37,487 nt of DNA from Candidatus Omnitrophota bacterium (GTDB lineage Bacteria > Omnitrophota > Omnitrophia > Omnitrophales > JACROU01). Location of the stretch: contig JAJDCD010000008.1 of NCBI GenBank assembly GCA_029261035.1, positions 428,480-465,966 on the forward strand. Direction: 5' to 3'. The first letter of the stretch is position 1; each line of letters begins with the position of its first letter. The position numbers and the translations under genes are program-made. Below the pieces are notes generated by a model, which saw only the letters and a program-made list of their open reading frames with translations, made no database searches and was not told the origin of the DNA. This document shows, piece by piece, positions 1 to 7,081 of this stretch.

Positions 1-2368
1 CATCCTCAGCTTCAGCTCTATTATCATCAACACCAAAATATTTTGGATTTAAAAATGAGAGGACAGCTCCAACATTTTCTACAGTTAATCCCCTAGACTT
101 AATGAATGCGAATCCATACATTAGCATATGACCAGTATCCCCAAAAGTTGCTTTGCTCTTCAACTCATATAGACTCGTGTCCATATTACCTAAACTCTGC
201 GCATCTACACTTGCTCGAAGCCACTCTTCTTCATTCTGCGTTGGAGGCTCATCTTGAGACTCTCTTTCCCACTCTTCTTGCAATTGCTCCAGTTGTTTCA
301 AAGCTTGATCCACACCTATATCGTCTGCTCTCCTTACTATTTCTAATACTTCCTCTTTTCTAAATTCCTTGTTTATTCCCGTAAAAAAGACTCCAACATC
401 TTCTTTCATAATCTCTACTAGCTCCTTTAAGAACTCCACATCTAATACTTCCTCTTTCACTTCTCCTTCTTTTACCCTCATTCCCAAACCTCTTAAAGAG
501 TGAAATACCAGTGGTGAAAACGGTCCAGTTTTTTCTGCTATTGCTATCAAAAGTTCAGCGTCCAGCACGTCTGACTTTGCTTCTCCTTCTCTCACTGCTT
601 CACTCAATCTTCTTAAAGCTGAAAAGGTAGTTTCCGGATAAACGTCTTCGTCAATCTCGGTAATCACACCTAAGAGCTTTTCAGCTTCCACTAACAAAAT
701 TTCTTTTTCACTATTGCCAATATATTTCATCAACGTTTCTGTTGCAGTTTCCTCTTCTTTCAAAATCTTTACTAATGTTGGATAATCTCTTTCCAACTCT
801 TCCCAACTTAGCTTTAATTGTTGAGGTAATTCTGATGCTTCATACTGTTCCTTTGCTCCCAAACTCTGAGCTTGTACTTCACCTTCTGTTTCCAACGATG
901 CTTCACTCACTCTCTCTGGAAATACGGTATTAGGAAAAAGACCTTCTTCAAACTCTTCAAATTCCGGCTTAATATTGGCATACCAAATATGAGCTGTGGT
1001 TTTCCAAATACGTTCGTTCGAAGGACGACCTGGTTCAGAAGTATTTATATAACTCGTTGCAACAGCAATTCTTCCATCTTGACTAACTTCTAAAGAAGAC
1101 TGATTATTTTCAATCTCCCAAATATGTCCTCTAATCATCCATTCAACACTTTCTCCTGTATTCAAAACAGCCTGTTCTTCTCCTGTTTCCACATCCCAAA
1201 TCTGCACAGAATCAATATCAGCCCCATCAGCCCCATCATCCCCCATCATCAACACTTCTCTGCTATTCAAACTAGTAAACACCATATAATAACGATGCTC
1301 TTGGTTTCCAAAAGATATCTTCTCCCCCGTTTTCAAATCCAAAATCCAATGAGGACCATCTTCACTTACTCCGATTAATTGTTTACTATCCGCTGTTATA
1401 GCTACTGCACGAAGATTATCAAATGGCCCTAACATTCTAGATTCAGCTTTTTTTTCAACATCCCATATTCGCACCAATATTGGGTACCCATACTCTTGAC
1501 CTTCTGGTCTATGGAGTGTCACAATCTTGCTTCCATCTGGACTAATTACAACTGTCGGATCAATAGTATTTTTAAGCCCTCTCACAACAACCTCTTCTTG
1601 CCCCGTGTTTATATTCCATACCCGCAGTGCATCATCTCCACTCAGAGTTACAAACTTGGTCCCATCTGGAGTAATGGCAACTGCCAATATGCCATTCTCA
1701 TTATCTTTCACCACCAATTTTTCTATTCCAGTTTTCACATCCCATACCCGTGCTGTTCCATCCGAACTTGCCGTAACAATATCATTTCCATCCGAACTAA
1801 TTGCGACCCCATTAACACGGCCTTCATGCCCTCTCAAAATCAGTTTCACATCTCCAGTTTCTATATCCCAAATATGCACATTATAATCACCTCCCGATGT
1901 TGCTACACGCATCCCATCTGGGGTTATTGCAAATCTATACAAAGAATCCGTTCTCGTTGGAATTGACAATTTTTTAGCTCTTAAATTCCCTCCAGACCAT
2001 GTATAAAGTTCACTCACCACCTTTCTTAATGCAGGTAAGTTCTCTCTTTCCATTACTGCCTCAACACCGCCCGCTCTTCCCACTGCTGCTAATAATGCTT
2101 TTAAATCTTCTATGTCTTCATGAGCTCCATATTGCTTCAGTGCCGCTTTAACTTTGTCTCTGTCTGTCCCTAAACTCTTCGCGTCTGCGTAGTCTGGCTG
2201 CTGAGCATCACTAGCTTTTAATACTGCTTCTTCGTAAATAGATTGCGGTCTTGCTGCATAAAGAGGTGTGGCATATTCAAAGATATTAAAAAGCATGAAG
2301 GAAATGAACACAAAAATAGCGATGGTTTTGTGCAATATAGGTAATCCTGGCTTAGACTGACATCTCAT
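1..2368 (-). CDS. Secreted WD40-repeat protein (partial, 3' end outside window)
   Basis: Translating the minus strand from the ATG at 2368 gives 789 codons with no stop to the window edge, so the C-terminus is missing. A signal peptide or membrane anchor is visible: a basic start, a hydrophobic stretch at about residues 13-30 and an A-x-A-type end (YATPLYAA). A helical stretch follows to about residue 95. Then come repeated blade ends, each with a WD or similar pair before an acidic residue and Thr-Gly (IWDIETG, VWDVKTG, VWNINTG, IWDVEKK, IWDVETG), preceded by TPDG-type turns. This is a WD40 beta-propeller of about six or seven blades. After about residue 440 the chain becomes acidic and helical, with repeated KEEVLD/KSDVLD-like segments. 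A purine-rich AAGGGGA lies about 10 bases before the ATG and supports this start. WD40 propellers are protein-binding scaffolds; no enzymatic domain or partner is visible, so the role is unknown. Sure of family, not of function. Confidence 0.85.
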   Translation of the reverse strand, partial: MRCQSKPGLPILHKTIAIFVFISFMLFNIFEYATPLYAARPQSIYEEAVLKASDAQQPDYADAKSLGTDRDKVKAALKQYGAHEDIEDLKALLAAVGRAGGVEAVMERENLPALRKVVSELYTWSGGNLRAKKLSIPTRTDSLYRFAITPDGMRVATSGGDYNVHIWDIETGDVKLILRGHEGRVNGVAISSDGNDIVTASSDGTARVWDVKTGIEKLVVKDNENGILAVAITPDGTKFVTLSGDDALRVWNINTGQEEVVVRGLKNTIDPTVVISPDGSKIVTLHRPEGQEYGYPILVRIWDVEKKAESRMLGPFDNLRAVAITADSKQLIGVSEDGPHWILDLKTGEKISFGNQEHRYYMVFTSLNSREVLMMGDDGADGADIDSVQIWDVETGEEQAVLNTGESVEWMIRGHIWEIENNQSSLEVSQDGRIAVATSYINTSEPGRPSNERIWKTTAHIWYANIKPEFEEFEEGLFPNTVFPERVSEASLETEGEVQAQSLGAKEQYEASELPQQLKLSWEELERDYPTLVKILKEEETATETLMKYIGNSEKEILLVEAEKLLGVITEIDEDVYPETTFSALRRLSEAVREGEAKSDVLDAELLIAIAEKTGPFSPLVFHSLRGLGMRVKEGEVKEEVLDVEFLKELVEIMKEDVGVFFTGINKEFRKEEVLEIVRRADDIGVDQALKQLEQLQEEWERESQDEPPTQNEEEWLRASVDAQSLGNMDTSLYELKSKATFGDTGHMLMYGFAFIKSRGLTVENVGAVLSFLNPKYFGVDDNRAEAED

Positions 2369-2591
2369 ATAGACAAAGTCCCCTTTGGGTAAAGGATACC
2401 ATATTGAATTATATTATAGAAATGCCCAAAAATTCCCCGACACGTGAGAGTCTGCCTAGTATACCCACTACCCCGGGGTACCCCCGAAAGTAAGTTTGAT
2501 AAGAATTGTAAGGTCTGAAATAAGAGTGCTTATTAGGCCTATTAGGAGGCTAAAACGGGTATGTTCAGAGGGATTTCTAAGGGATGTTATT

Positions 2592-2640
2592 TTAAGCTAC
2601 GTTGAGGAAATAGGTTCGAAGTTCATCTAGACAGCGACCT
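2592..2640. repeat. Direct repeat copy A, at the 3' end of the endonuclease V-like gene
   Basis: On the plus strand the stretch holds TTGAGGAAATAGGTTCG, then a short variable stretch, then ATCTAGACAGCGACC. The same two blocks in the same order recur at 4586-4633, about 1.99 kb away and just outside the other end of the two-gene operon. On the minus strand this copy encodes the last residues (V-A-V-stop) of the endonuclease V-like protein. Confidence 0.75.
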
Positions 2641-3061
2641 TTTCCCAAGAAGATATTTTTCCTGCGATGAGCTTAAAATAGGGATGAGCCTTTGTGGCTC
2701 GCTTTATATCGAGAGTTTTCAAATAAGCTGGGTCTCGCACTTTTAATTTGTTCTTTAACCACTCTAATTCGTATTTTAATTGTCCTCTTGTAACTGTAAT
2801 TTTTTGAGTCGTGCGTTTCTTACCCAATTTACCTTCATCAAAAGAATAGCCTCTTGATTTCGCTTCTAAATAAACACCGTACAAATAAGTCGCAATGGCT
2901 GCTTTGGGATTACAATGCTCCTTGAAACGTTCCAGCTGAGGATGGTTCTTATACCCTTTTGTTTTTCCTTGAAGTACCTTTTGAGCAAGCAATCCTTCTC
3001 GCCACAAAGCAACAAGCCCTTTTGCATCAAGGTAACTCGGGTGTAAGCTCCAAAGCCTCAT
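2627..3061 (-). CDS. Pyrimidine dimer DNA glycosylase / endonuclease V-like protein
   Basis: The 144-residue protein begins MRLWSLHP and has the Leu-Trp-Arg-Glu segment at residues 19-22, followed by a basic KGYKNHPQLERF stretch. This pattern is typical of bacterial proteins annotated as pyrimidine dimer glycosylase/endonuclease V. In T4 endonuclease V the equivalent Arg-Glu pair carries the catalytic Glu23, which fits Glu22 here. T4 also uses the alpha-amino group of Thr2 as nucleophile; here residue 2 is Arg and Met would probably stay, so the chemistry may differ. The expected role is excision of UV-damaged or otherwise modified bases. The gene overlaps the upstream SDR gene by 4 bp (ATGA), so the two are probably co-translated. 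Its last codons and stop lie inside a repeat that recurs at 4586-4633. Confidence 0.7.
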   Translation of the reverse strand: MRLWSLHPSYLDAKGLVALWREGLLAQKVLQGKTKGYKNHPQLERFKEHCNPKAAIATYLYGVYLEAKSRGYSFDEGKLGKKRTTQKITVTRGQLKYELEWLKNKLKVRDPAYLKTLDIKRATKAHPYFKLIAGKISSWEKVAV

Positions 3062-4545
3062 GTTTGATTCTGTCTTTCAGAACGCTCAGCAATTTTCTTT
3101 AACATTCCGTTAAAAACATAACCGTGAAATGGAAGGACAAGATACCAATACAGAATGCCAAACAAACCAAGGGGATTAAAGCGAGCTATTTGCTGAATAC
3201 GACATTCACCACCACTATTATCAACCCGAAACTCTAACATTGCTGTGCCAGGCAATTTCATTTCAGCAAACAGCAGTAACTTCTTATTCTTTTCTACCGC
3301 AACGACTCTCCAAAAATCCAATGCATCACCAGGAATTAAATTATCATCATCACGCCTACCTCGTCTTAAACCAACACCACCCACCATGCGGTCCAAGAAA
3401 CCTCGAATAATCCATAATCCATTAGCATGATACCAACCGTGCTTACCACCAATCCCCTCTATCACCTTCCACGCTTTTTCTACATCTGAATGAGGCACGA
3501 TTTCTCGCTTATCTTCAAAAACGGTTCCACCTGCCCAATCAGGGTCACCCTCATAAATTGATTCCATTGGTGGCATAGTCCCTGCATCTGTCCAATGACT
3601 TTTGATTTCATTGTCATCCAGCTTATTCAACGCACGGCGAATTGACTCACTCGGACTTAACACTTCTTGTTTAATTATTTTCTTAATATCATCATTTTGA
3701 CAGACAACAGGATTCTTCAAACCTTCTGCAAGGGGTCGAGCAATCGAAGCAGGAACGGGTGTCACTAAATGAATCCAATAAGAACTAAGTCTCGGAGTTA
3801 ATACAGGAACTGGGATAACTAAGCGTTTGGGAAGATTCGCTTCCACAGCGTAAAGTTCCATAAGACGTCGATAGGTTAAAACTTCTGAGCCGCCAATATC
3901 ATAAGTTTTTCCATCCGTCTCACTATGTTTAAGACAGCAAACGAGATACTCTATGACATTGCGTATCGCAATCGGCTGACTTGGAGTTTCAAGCCATTTA
4001 GGCGTCACCATCAGCGGCAATCTATCAACAAGGTATCTTAGAATTTCAAATGAGGCACTGCCTGACCCGATAATCATGGCTGCACGAAAAATGGTGACAG
4101 GAACTTCACCCGAAGAAAGTATCTTTGCAACCTCGGCTCGGGATTTAAGATGCTTACTCAAATCAGGATTATCCTCACCTAGCCCGCCAAGATATACCAT
4201 CCGCCCAACACCCTGCGACTGGGCAGCTTGCTTCATATTCTCAGCGGCATCTCTATCAGCTTGCTCAAAATCTTTCTGCCCAGGTAACATTGAGTGAACC
4301 AAATAATAAACGATTGAACACCCTACACAAGCTCGTTTCAAAGATTCAACATCAAAAACATCCCCCACATACAATTCCACATTCGGATGGTTAGCCCAGA
4401 CACGACTCCGAAGCTTTTTCTCTGAACGGGTAAAAGCACGAACTTTATAGCCCTCTTCAAGAAGTTTAGGCACAAGCCTGCCGCCAATATAACCTGTCGC
4501 ACCTGTAACCAAAATGAGCTTATCTGAATTGTTTTGTTGAGGCAT
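3058..4545 (-). CDS. SDR-family NAD(P)-binding protein with C-terminal DUF2867 domain
   Basis: The 495-residue protein has an N-terminal Rossmann fold with glycine motif GATGYIG (residues 15-21), the YYLVHSM stretch typical of YbjT-like/DUF2867 SDR proteins, and a C-terminal half (about residues 330-490) with WRVVAVEKNKKLLLFAEMK, matching DUF2867. The family is NAD(P)H-binding, but substrates are mostly unknown. Related genes are often found near photolyase or stress genes in other bacteria; here the partner is a UV-type glycosylase, overlapping by 4 bp, which suggests a light or UV-stress operon by inference. There is no Shine-Dalgarno sequence at the ATG. A perfect TATAAT lies at 4553-4558, only 7 bases upstream, so the message may be leaderless. 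Length is normal for the family. Confidence 0.8.
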   Translation of the reverse strand: MPQQNNSDKLILVTGATGYIGGRLVPKLLEEGYKVRAFTRSEKKLRSRVWANHPNVELYVGDVFDVESLKRACVGCSIVYYLVHSMLPGQKDFEQADRDAAENMKQAAQSQGVGRMVYLGGLGEDNPDLSKHLKSRAEVAKILSSGEVPVTIFRAAMIIGSGSASFEILRYLVDRLPLMVTPKWLETPSQPIAIRNVIEYLVCCLKHSETDGKTYDIGGSEVLTYRRLMELYAVEANLPKRLVIPVPVLTPRLSSYWIHLVTPVPASIARPLAEGLKNPVVCQNDDIKKIIKQEVLSPSESIRRALNKLDDNEIKSHWTDAGTMPPMESIYEGDPDWAGGTVFEDKREIVPHSDVEKAWKVIEGIGGKHGWYHANGLWIIRGFLDRMVGGVGLRRGRRDDDNLIPGDALDFWRVVAVEKNKKLLLFAEMKLPGTAMLEFRVDNSGGECRIQQIARFNPLGLFGILYWYLVLPFHGYVFNGMLKKIAERSERQNQT

Positions 4546-4552
4546 AGGTAGG

Positions 4553-4558
4553 ATTATA
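4553..4558 (-). promoter_or_regulatory. -10 element (TATAAT) of a possible leaderless promoter for the SDR operon
   Basis: The minus strand reads TATAAT here and the ATG of the SDR gene starts at 4545, so transcription would begin at or next to the start codon. No convincing -35 hexamer is seen at 16-18 bp, and there is no Shine-Dalgarno sequence, which fits leaderless initiation. Confidence 0.4.
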
Positions 4559-4585
4559 ACAGGGAAAGAAGAATCTAGTTAGTTC

Positions 4586-4633
4586 TACGCAACTTTGAGG
4601 AAATAGGTTCGGAGTCTATCTAGACAGCGACCC
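4586..4633. repeat. Direct repeat copy B, upstream of the SDR gene
   Basis: This stretch shares TTGAGGAAATAGGTTCG and ATCTAGACAGCGACC with copy A at 2592-2640. On the minus strand it also ends an open frame with V-A-V-stop. The frame runs in from about 4692 and reads as a hydrophobic tail (LLLWMYLMGWPIPRW), so this copy looks like the 3' end of another, otherwise missing gene. Confidence 0.75.
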
Positions 4634-4694
4634 AGCGAGGAATCGGCCACCCCATGAGATACATCCACAAAAGTAAAAACCCCGCCCCCCAACT
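4618..4694 (-). pseudogene. Hydrophobic C-terminal gene remnant
   Basis: After a TAA at about 4695, the minus strand is open for about 25 codons: a membrane-like stretch (GAGFLLLWMYLMGWPIPRW) ending V-A-V-stop inside repeat copy B. There is no plausible start codon with a ribosome-binding site, and the piece looks like the last transmembrane helix of a lost membrane protein. A second short open frame in another phase (SNQGLGALRSLLTSRKYSE, about 4690-4775) lies just upstream and may be another remnant. Neither parent gene was identified. Confidence 0.35.
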
Positions 4695-4816
4695 AACCAA
4701 GTTTTAATTTCACACACCCTTCAGAGTACTTACGACTAGTAAGTAACGAACGCAAGGCGCCAAGTCCCTGATTAGAGAAACCTTAGCAATTCCAAACCAA
4801 TTCAACAACTATCCCC

Positions 4817-4927
4817 TCACCCCTCCATAACCTCACAAACACAACAATCATGACAAGAATTACAAGTCACACACAAACTTTCTTCTTCAACTTTTTCCCC
4901 ACATTTAGGGCAAGTTCCGAGTAACAT
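4817..4927 (-). CDS. 36-residue cysteine-rich (zinc-ribbon-like) peptide
   Basis: The minus strand carries an ATG at 4927, preceded at 6 bases by a strong Shine-Dalgarno sequence (AAGGAGG), and a 36-codon frame ending TGA. The product has CPKCGEK at the N-terminus, then CVTC and CHDCCVC, making eight Cys in 36 residues. The first CxxC pair looks like half of a zinc ribbon; the later pairs could complete a metal site. A TTGACA hexamer at 4971-4976 (minus strand) lies upstream and overlaps the -35 of the divergent gene at 5026. The role is unknown; metal binding, possibly regulatory, is inferred. Support rests on the ribosome-binding site, the promoter and the non-random Cys spacing. Confidence 0.6.
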   Translation of the reverse strand: MLLGTCPKCGEKVEEESLCVTCNSCHDCCVCEVMEG

Positions 4928-4948
4928 AACCCACCTCCTTATTTAATT

Positions 4949-4976
4949 AAAGTATACCCCCTTCTTTAATTGTCAA
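4949..4976 (-). promoter_or_regulatory. Promoter for the Cys-rich peptide
   Basis: The -35 is a perfect TTGACA (4971-4976, minus strand). The -10 is either TATACT (4951-4956, good match but a short 14 bp spacer) or TACTTT (4949-4954, 16 bp spacer). The Shine-Dalgarno sequence follows directly. The -35 shares five bases with the -35 of the divergent promoter, so the two promoters probably compete for polymerase. Confidence 0.5.
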
Positions 4977-4999
4977 CAAATGACCCTAAATGCTAGAAT
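4970..4999 (+). promoter_or_regulatory. Extended -10 sigma70-type promoter for the membrane protein at 5026
   Basis: The -35 is TTGTCA (4970-4975), the spacer is 18 bp and the -10 is TAGAAT (4994-4999), preceded by TGC as in extended -10 promoters. AAGGAGG and an ATG follow within 30 bases, so the site fits the gene well. Confidence 0.65.
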
Positions 5000-5025
5000 A
5001 GTCTCCATAAACAAGGAGGCAGTAA

Positions 5026-5532
5026 ATGAATAAAATTATTACGGGTGTGGTCGCAGGAATTATTGTGTTTGCATGGGGAATGGTTTCCTGGATGGTTCTT
5101 CCGTTACATAAGGATTCTATCGAAAAATTGAACGTACCCATCGCTTTAGAAGCGGTGAAACAGGCAGCTCCTGAAAGCGGTATGTATGCGTATCCTCACA
5201 TGGATGCGTCCAAAGAAGAAATGAAAAACAAACCGCATGTCTTAGTCGTTACCAACTATGCGGAAAAGAGTTTACCGGTCTGTATGGGAATCGGCTTTTT
5301 GATTCAACTCTTAGGGGGGATCTTCTTAGCCTGCTTGGTCTCTAAATCGGGTCTCGAAAAATTTGGAGATCGAATGAAGTTGATATTGAAGGTCGTGATT
5401 TTTACAGGTATTGTGGGTTCACTGCCGAATTGGCATTATTGGGGATTTACGCCGATGTACACGGCACTGGAATTTGCTGATTTAATTATTGGCTGGGGTC
5501 TTGCTGGACTTTGGATTGCTAAGCGAGCTTAA
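5026..5532 (+). CDS. Four-helix membrane protein of unknown function
   Basis: The 168-residue protein starts at an ATG preceded by AAGGAGG at a 6-base distance. Four hydrophobic segments are visible at about residues 4-26, 84-105, 118-135 and 145-165. The roughly 55-residue loop between the first two (HKDSIEKLNVP...) would be extracytoplasmic if the N-terminus is inside, and it carries the AYPHMDASKEEM stretch. The later segments hold conserved-looking aromatic residues (PNWHYWGF). I do not recognise the family. It is one of only two plus-strand genes in the window, is transcribed alone from its own promoter, and is followed by the palindromic repeat at 5542-5610. Confidence 0.7.
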   Translation: MNKIITGVVAGIIVFAWGMVSWMVLPLHKDSIEKLNVPIALEAVKQAAPESGMYAYPHMDASKEEMKNKPHVLVVTNYAEKSLPVCMGIGFLIQLLGGIFLACLVSKSGLEKFGDRMKLILKVVIFTGIVGSLPNWHYWGFTPMYTALEFADLIIGWGLAGLWIAKRA

Positions 5533-5541
5533 GAGAAAGTA

Positions 5542-5610
5542 AAAGACACTGGATCCCCGCCTTCGCGGGGATGACAAACATTGGGACAGTCCCGTGGGAC
5601 TGTCCCAAAA
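5542..5610. repeat. Composite palindromic repeat, copy 1
   Basis: Two perfect inverted repeats lie in tandem: ATCCCCGC (5553-5560) with GCGGGGAT (5565-5572), and TTGGGACAGTCCC (5581-5593) with GGGACTGTCCCAA (5596-5608) around a 2-base loop. The same ACTGGATCCC...GGGGATGACAAACATTGGGACAGTCCC order recurs at 6389-6490. This copy sits between the convergent genes at 5026 and 5617 and may act as a bidirectional transcription stop, but no long T-run follows. Confidence 0.8.
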
Positions 5611-5616
5611 TACCAC

Positions 5617-5928
5617 CTAAGCGGCTTTCTTCTTTGGCTTATTCAACTCAATTCGAAAGTGAATACCTAAAGCTTTTAACAACATCATCACACTTCCCCA
5701 CTCAGGATTTCCTTTTTTTGACAACATCTTGTATAGACTGACTCTATTTAATTTTGTCTTTCGAGAGAACTTGCTTAAACCACCTTGCGCTTCGATCACA
5801 TTACGCAAAGCAAGAAGAAACAACTTTTCATCCCCTTCCTCTAAAGCTTCGTTTAAATAGGCTTTAGCCTCATGAAGGTCTTTCAGGTCTTGAATTAAAT
5901 CTTCATGATAATCTTTAAATGGTTTCAT
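5617..5928 (-). CDS. Antitoxin of a type II toxin-antitoxin pair (putative addiction module antidote family)
   Basis: The 103-residue protein has the hallmarks of the addiction-module antidote family that pairs with Gp49-like killer proteins: an N-terminal helical region with YLNEALEEGD, then LLALRNVIEAQGGLSKF leading into a helix-turn-helix (KTKLNRVSLYKMLSKKGNP, about residues 57-75) and a short GIHFRIEL tail. It would bind and neutralise the upstream toxin and repress the operon. The ATG follows the toxin stop after one base, with AGGAGAG inside the toxin's last codons as ribosome-binding site, so the two genes are co-translated. The reading frame looks intact. Confidence 0.85.
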   Translation of the reverse strand: MKPFKDYHEDLIQDLKDLHEAKAYLNEALEEGDEKLFLLALRNVIEAQGGLSKFSRKTKLNRVSLYKMLSKKGNPEWGSVMMLLKALGIHFRIELNKPKKKAA

Positions 5929-5929
5929 T

Positions 5930-6256
5930 TTATACTCTCCTCTTAAAATCTTTCCAATACTCTTTAGCCTTTTCTATGTCTTTATTTTGTTGCTTTTTAT
6001 CTCCTCCACATAAGAGGACAACAATCGTTTTTTTGTATTGAGCATAATAAATTCTATACCCTGCACCAAAAAACAACCTTAATTCACAAACCCCACTTCC
6101 AATAGATTTTACATCTCCAAAATGACCTAACTCTAAACGGTCAATTCGCGTTCGAATCCTGGACCTTATTCGAACGTCTTTAATGGATTTAAACCATTTT
6201 CTAAAAGGCACATCCCCATCTACTGCTTGGTATTGGAGTATTTGTACTTCATTCAT
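5930..6256 (-). CDS. RelE/ParE-superfamily toxin (addiction module killer protein, Gp49-like)
   Basis: The 108-residue basic protein has PFRKWFKSIKD near the start, IRTRIDRLELGHFGDVKSIGSGVCELR in the middle and a central GAGYRIYYAQ strand, followed by VVLLCGGDKKQQNKDIEKA. This is the typical layout of Gp49-like/RelE killer proteins, which inhibit growth, usually by mRNA cleavage at the ribosome. The conserved L-R...YR(I/V)YY strand and the GGDK-QxxDI-A tail are intact. It lies just before its antitoxin, the usual order for this subfamily. This is the only toxin-antitoxin pair in the island with both partners undamaged. The ATG at 6256 lacks a clear Shine-Dalgarno sequence. Confidence 0.85.
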   Translation of the reverse strand: MNEVQILQYQAVDGDVPFRKWFKSIKDVRIRSRIRTRIDRLELGHFGDVKSIGSGVCELRLFFGAGYRIYYAQYKKTIVVLLCGGDKKQQNKDIEKAKEYWKDFKRRV

Positions 6257-6388
6257 ATTGTAGCCTATAGTTTACAGTAGTGCAAATTCTTTAATATTAT
6301 ATTATTAATAATTTTTCAAATTAAATCTATAGACTGATGAATTAGAATTGAGGATTATTTGATGAATACAACAAATTGCTTCAAAACC

Positions 6389-6490
6389 AAAGACACTGGA
6401 TCCCTCCGCCCAACAAACTGACGGGCAGTCGCAAATGCGTTCCGCGGGGATGACAAACATTGGGACAGTCCCATGGAACTGTCCCTTTTT
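6389..6490. repeat. Composite palindromic repeat, copy 2 (with insertion)
   Basis: The order matches 5542-5610: AAAGACACTGGATCCC, then GCGGGGATGACAAACATTGGGACAGTCCC. The first palindrome is split by about 35 extra bases (around 6404-6440). The second palindrome (6460-6485) has one change in its right arm and is followed on the plus strand by seven T residues, giving an intrinsic-terminator shape on that strand. Like copy 1, it ends within about 10 bases of the stop codon of a minus-strand antitoxin-type gene (here the XRE pseudogene at 6495). Confidence 0.75.
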
Positions 6491-6494
6491 TTAC

Positions 6495-6755
6495 TTAAGC
6501 TGCTTTATTTTGGTTCAAAGACCATTCTGGAAATACAAGAACTGCTGGATGACATTGTAACGCACAAGCCAAAACCTTTGCTCTTTCTACACCCAGATTA
6601 ATCCTATCGGTCTCGATACCAGAAATCGTTGACTGAGGAATCCCTGTAAGATGCGCAAGCTCATTTTAACTTAATTCTTGAAGTTCACGAATAATTCTCA
6701 CAGATTCTCCAACAGATACTTTTACTCGTTTTTTAGCTAATTTGAAATCTTTCAT
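6495..6755 (-). pseudogene. XRE-family antitoxin/regulator with an in-frame stop codon
   Basis: The minus strand from the ATG at 6755 reads an 87-codon frame with ribosome-binding sequence GGAGAAAG just upstream. It encodes KLAKKRVKVSVGESVRIIREL, then a TAA at 6666-6668, then an in-phase helix-turn-helix (NELAHLTGIPQSTISGIE) and a tail ending NQNKAA. In intact relatives the position of the stop is normally Gln, as in LSQNELA, so one change from CAA to TAA explains it. The remaining frame is undamaged, suggesting a recent lesion. No toxin partner lies directly beside it; the next gene upstream is another XRE antitoxin at 6785. Confidence 0.85.
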
Positions 6756-6784
6756 TACTTTCTCCTATAGTCATGTAACTAAAC

Positions 6785-7066
6785 TTATGCAACCAGTTTA
6801 ATCTCCACTTCAACATTTAAAGCGGCTGCAATTTTATCTAACATAGCTACGGTAAAATTATAATTCCCTTCCTCAAGACGAGAAATATTTGATTGTTTAG
6901 TGCTAATTCTTTTAGCTAACTCTGATTGAGTTAAACCTGCTTTTTCACGGGCTCTAAAAATTTGGAAACCTAAATTAAGTTTCTGCTTTTCTTCTTCATA
7001 TCCTTTTTTAAATTGAGGGTCTTTGATTTCTTTACTTAGATATTTTTTAAGACTGTGTTTATTCAT
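6785..7066 (-). CDS. XRE-family antitoxin (HigA-like)
   Basis: The 93-residue protein has an N-terminal helix (SLKKYLSKEIKDPQFKKGYEE) that usually contacts the toxin, then a helix-turn-helix at about residues 38-66 (REKAGLTQSELAKRISTKQ, then SNISRLEEGN), and a VEIKLV end. It is typical of antitoxins paired with RelE/HigB toxins and would both neutralise the toxin and repress the operon. The frame is intact. It starts 15 bp after the end of the frameshifted toxin at 7082-7428, the toxin-first order of such operons. With the toxin broken, it may persist only as a repressor or an anti-addiction remnant (inference). Confidence 0.85.
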   Translation of the reverse strand: MNKHSLKKYLSKEIKDPQFKKGYEEEKQKLNLGFQIFRAREKAGLTQSELAKRISTKQSNISRLEEGNYNFTVAMLDKIAAALNVEVEIKLVA

Positions 7067-7081
7067 TATGTTTACCCTATT

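Noticed and set aside
106-1966. Several plus-strand open frames of 61-156 codons across the left edge
   Set aside because: They lie opposite the continuous minus-strand WD40 gene, have no ribosome-binding sites, and read as low-complexity shadows of its repeats.
6350-6420. Short plus-strand frame starting ATGAATACAACAAATTGC
   Set aside because: Only about 20 codons, running into the palindromic repeat, with no ribosome-binding site.
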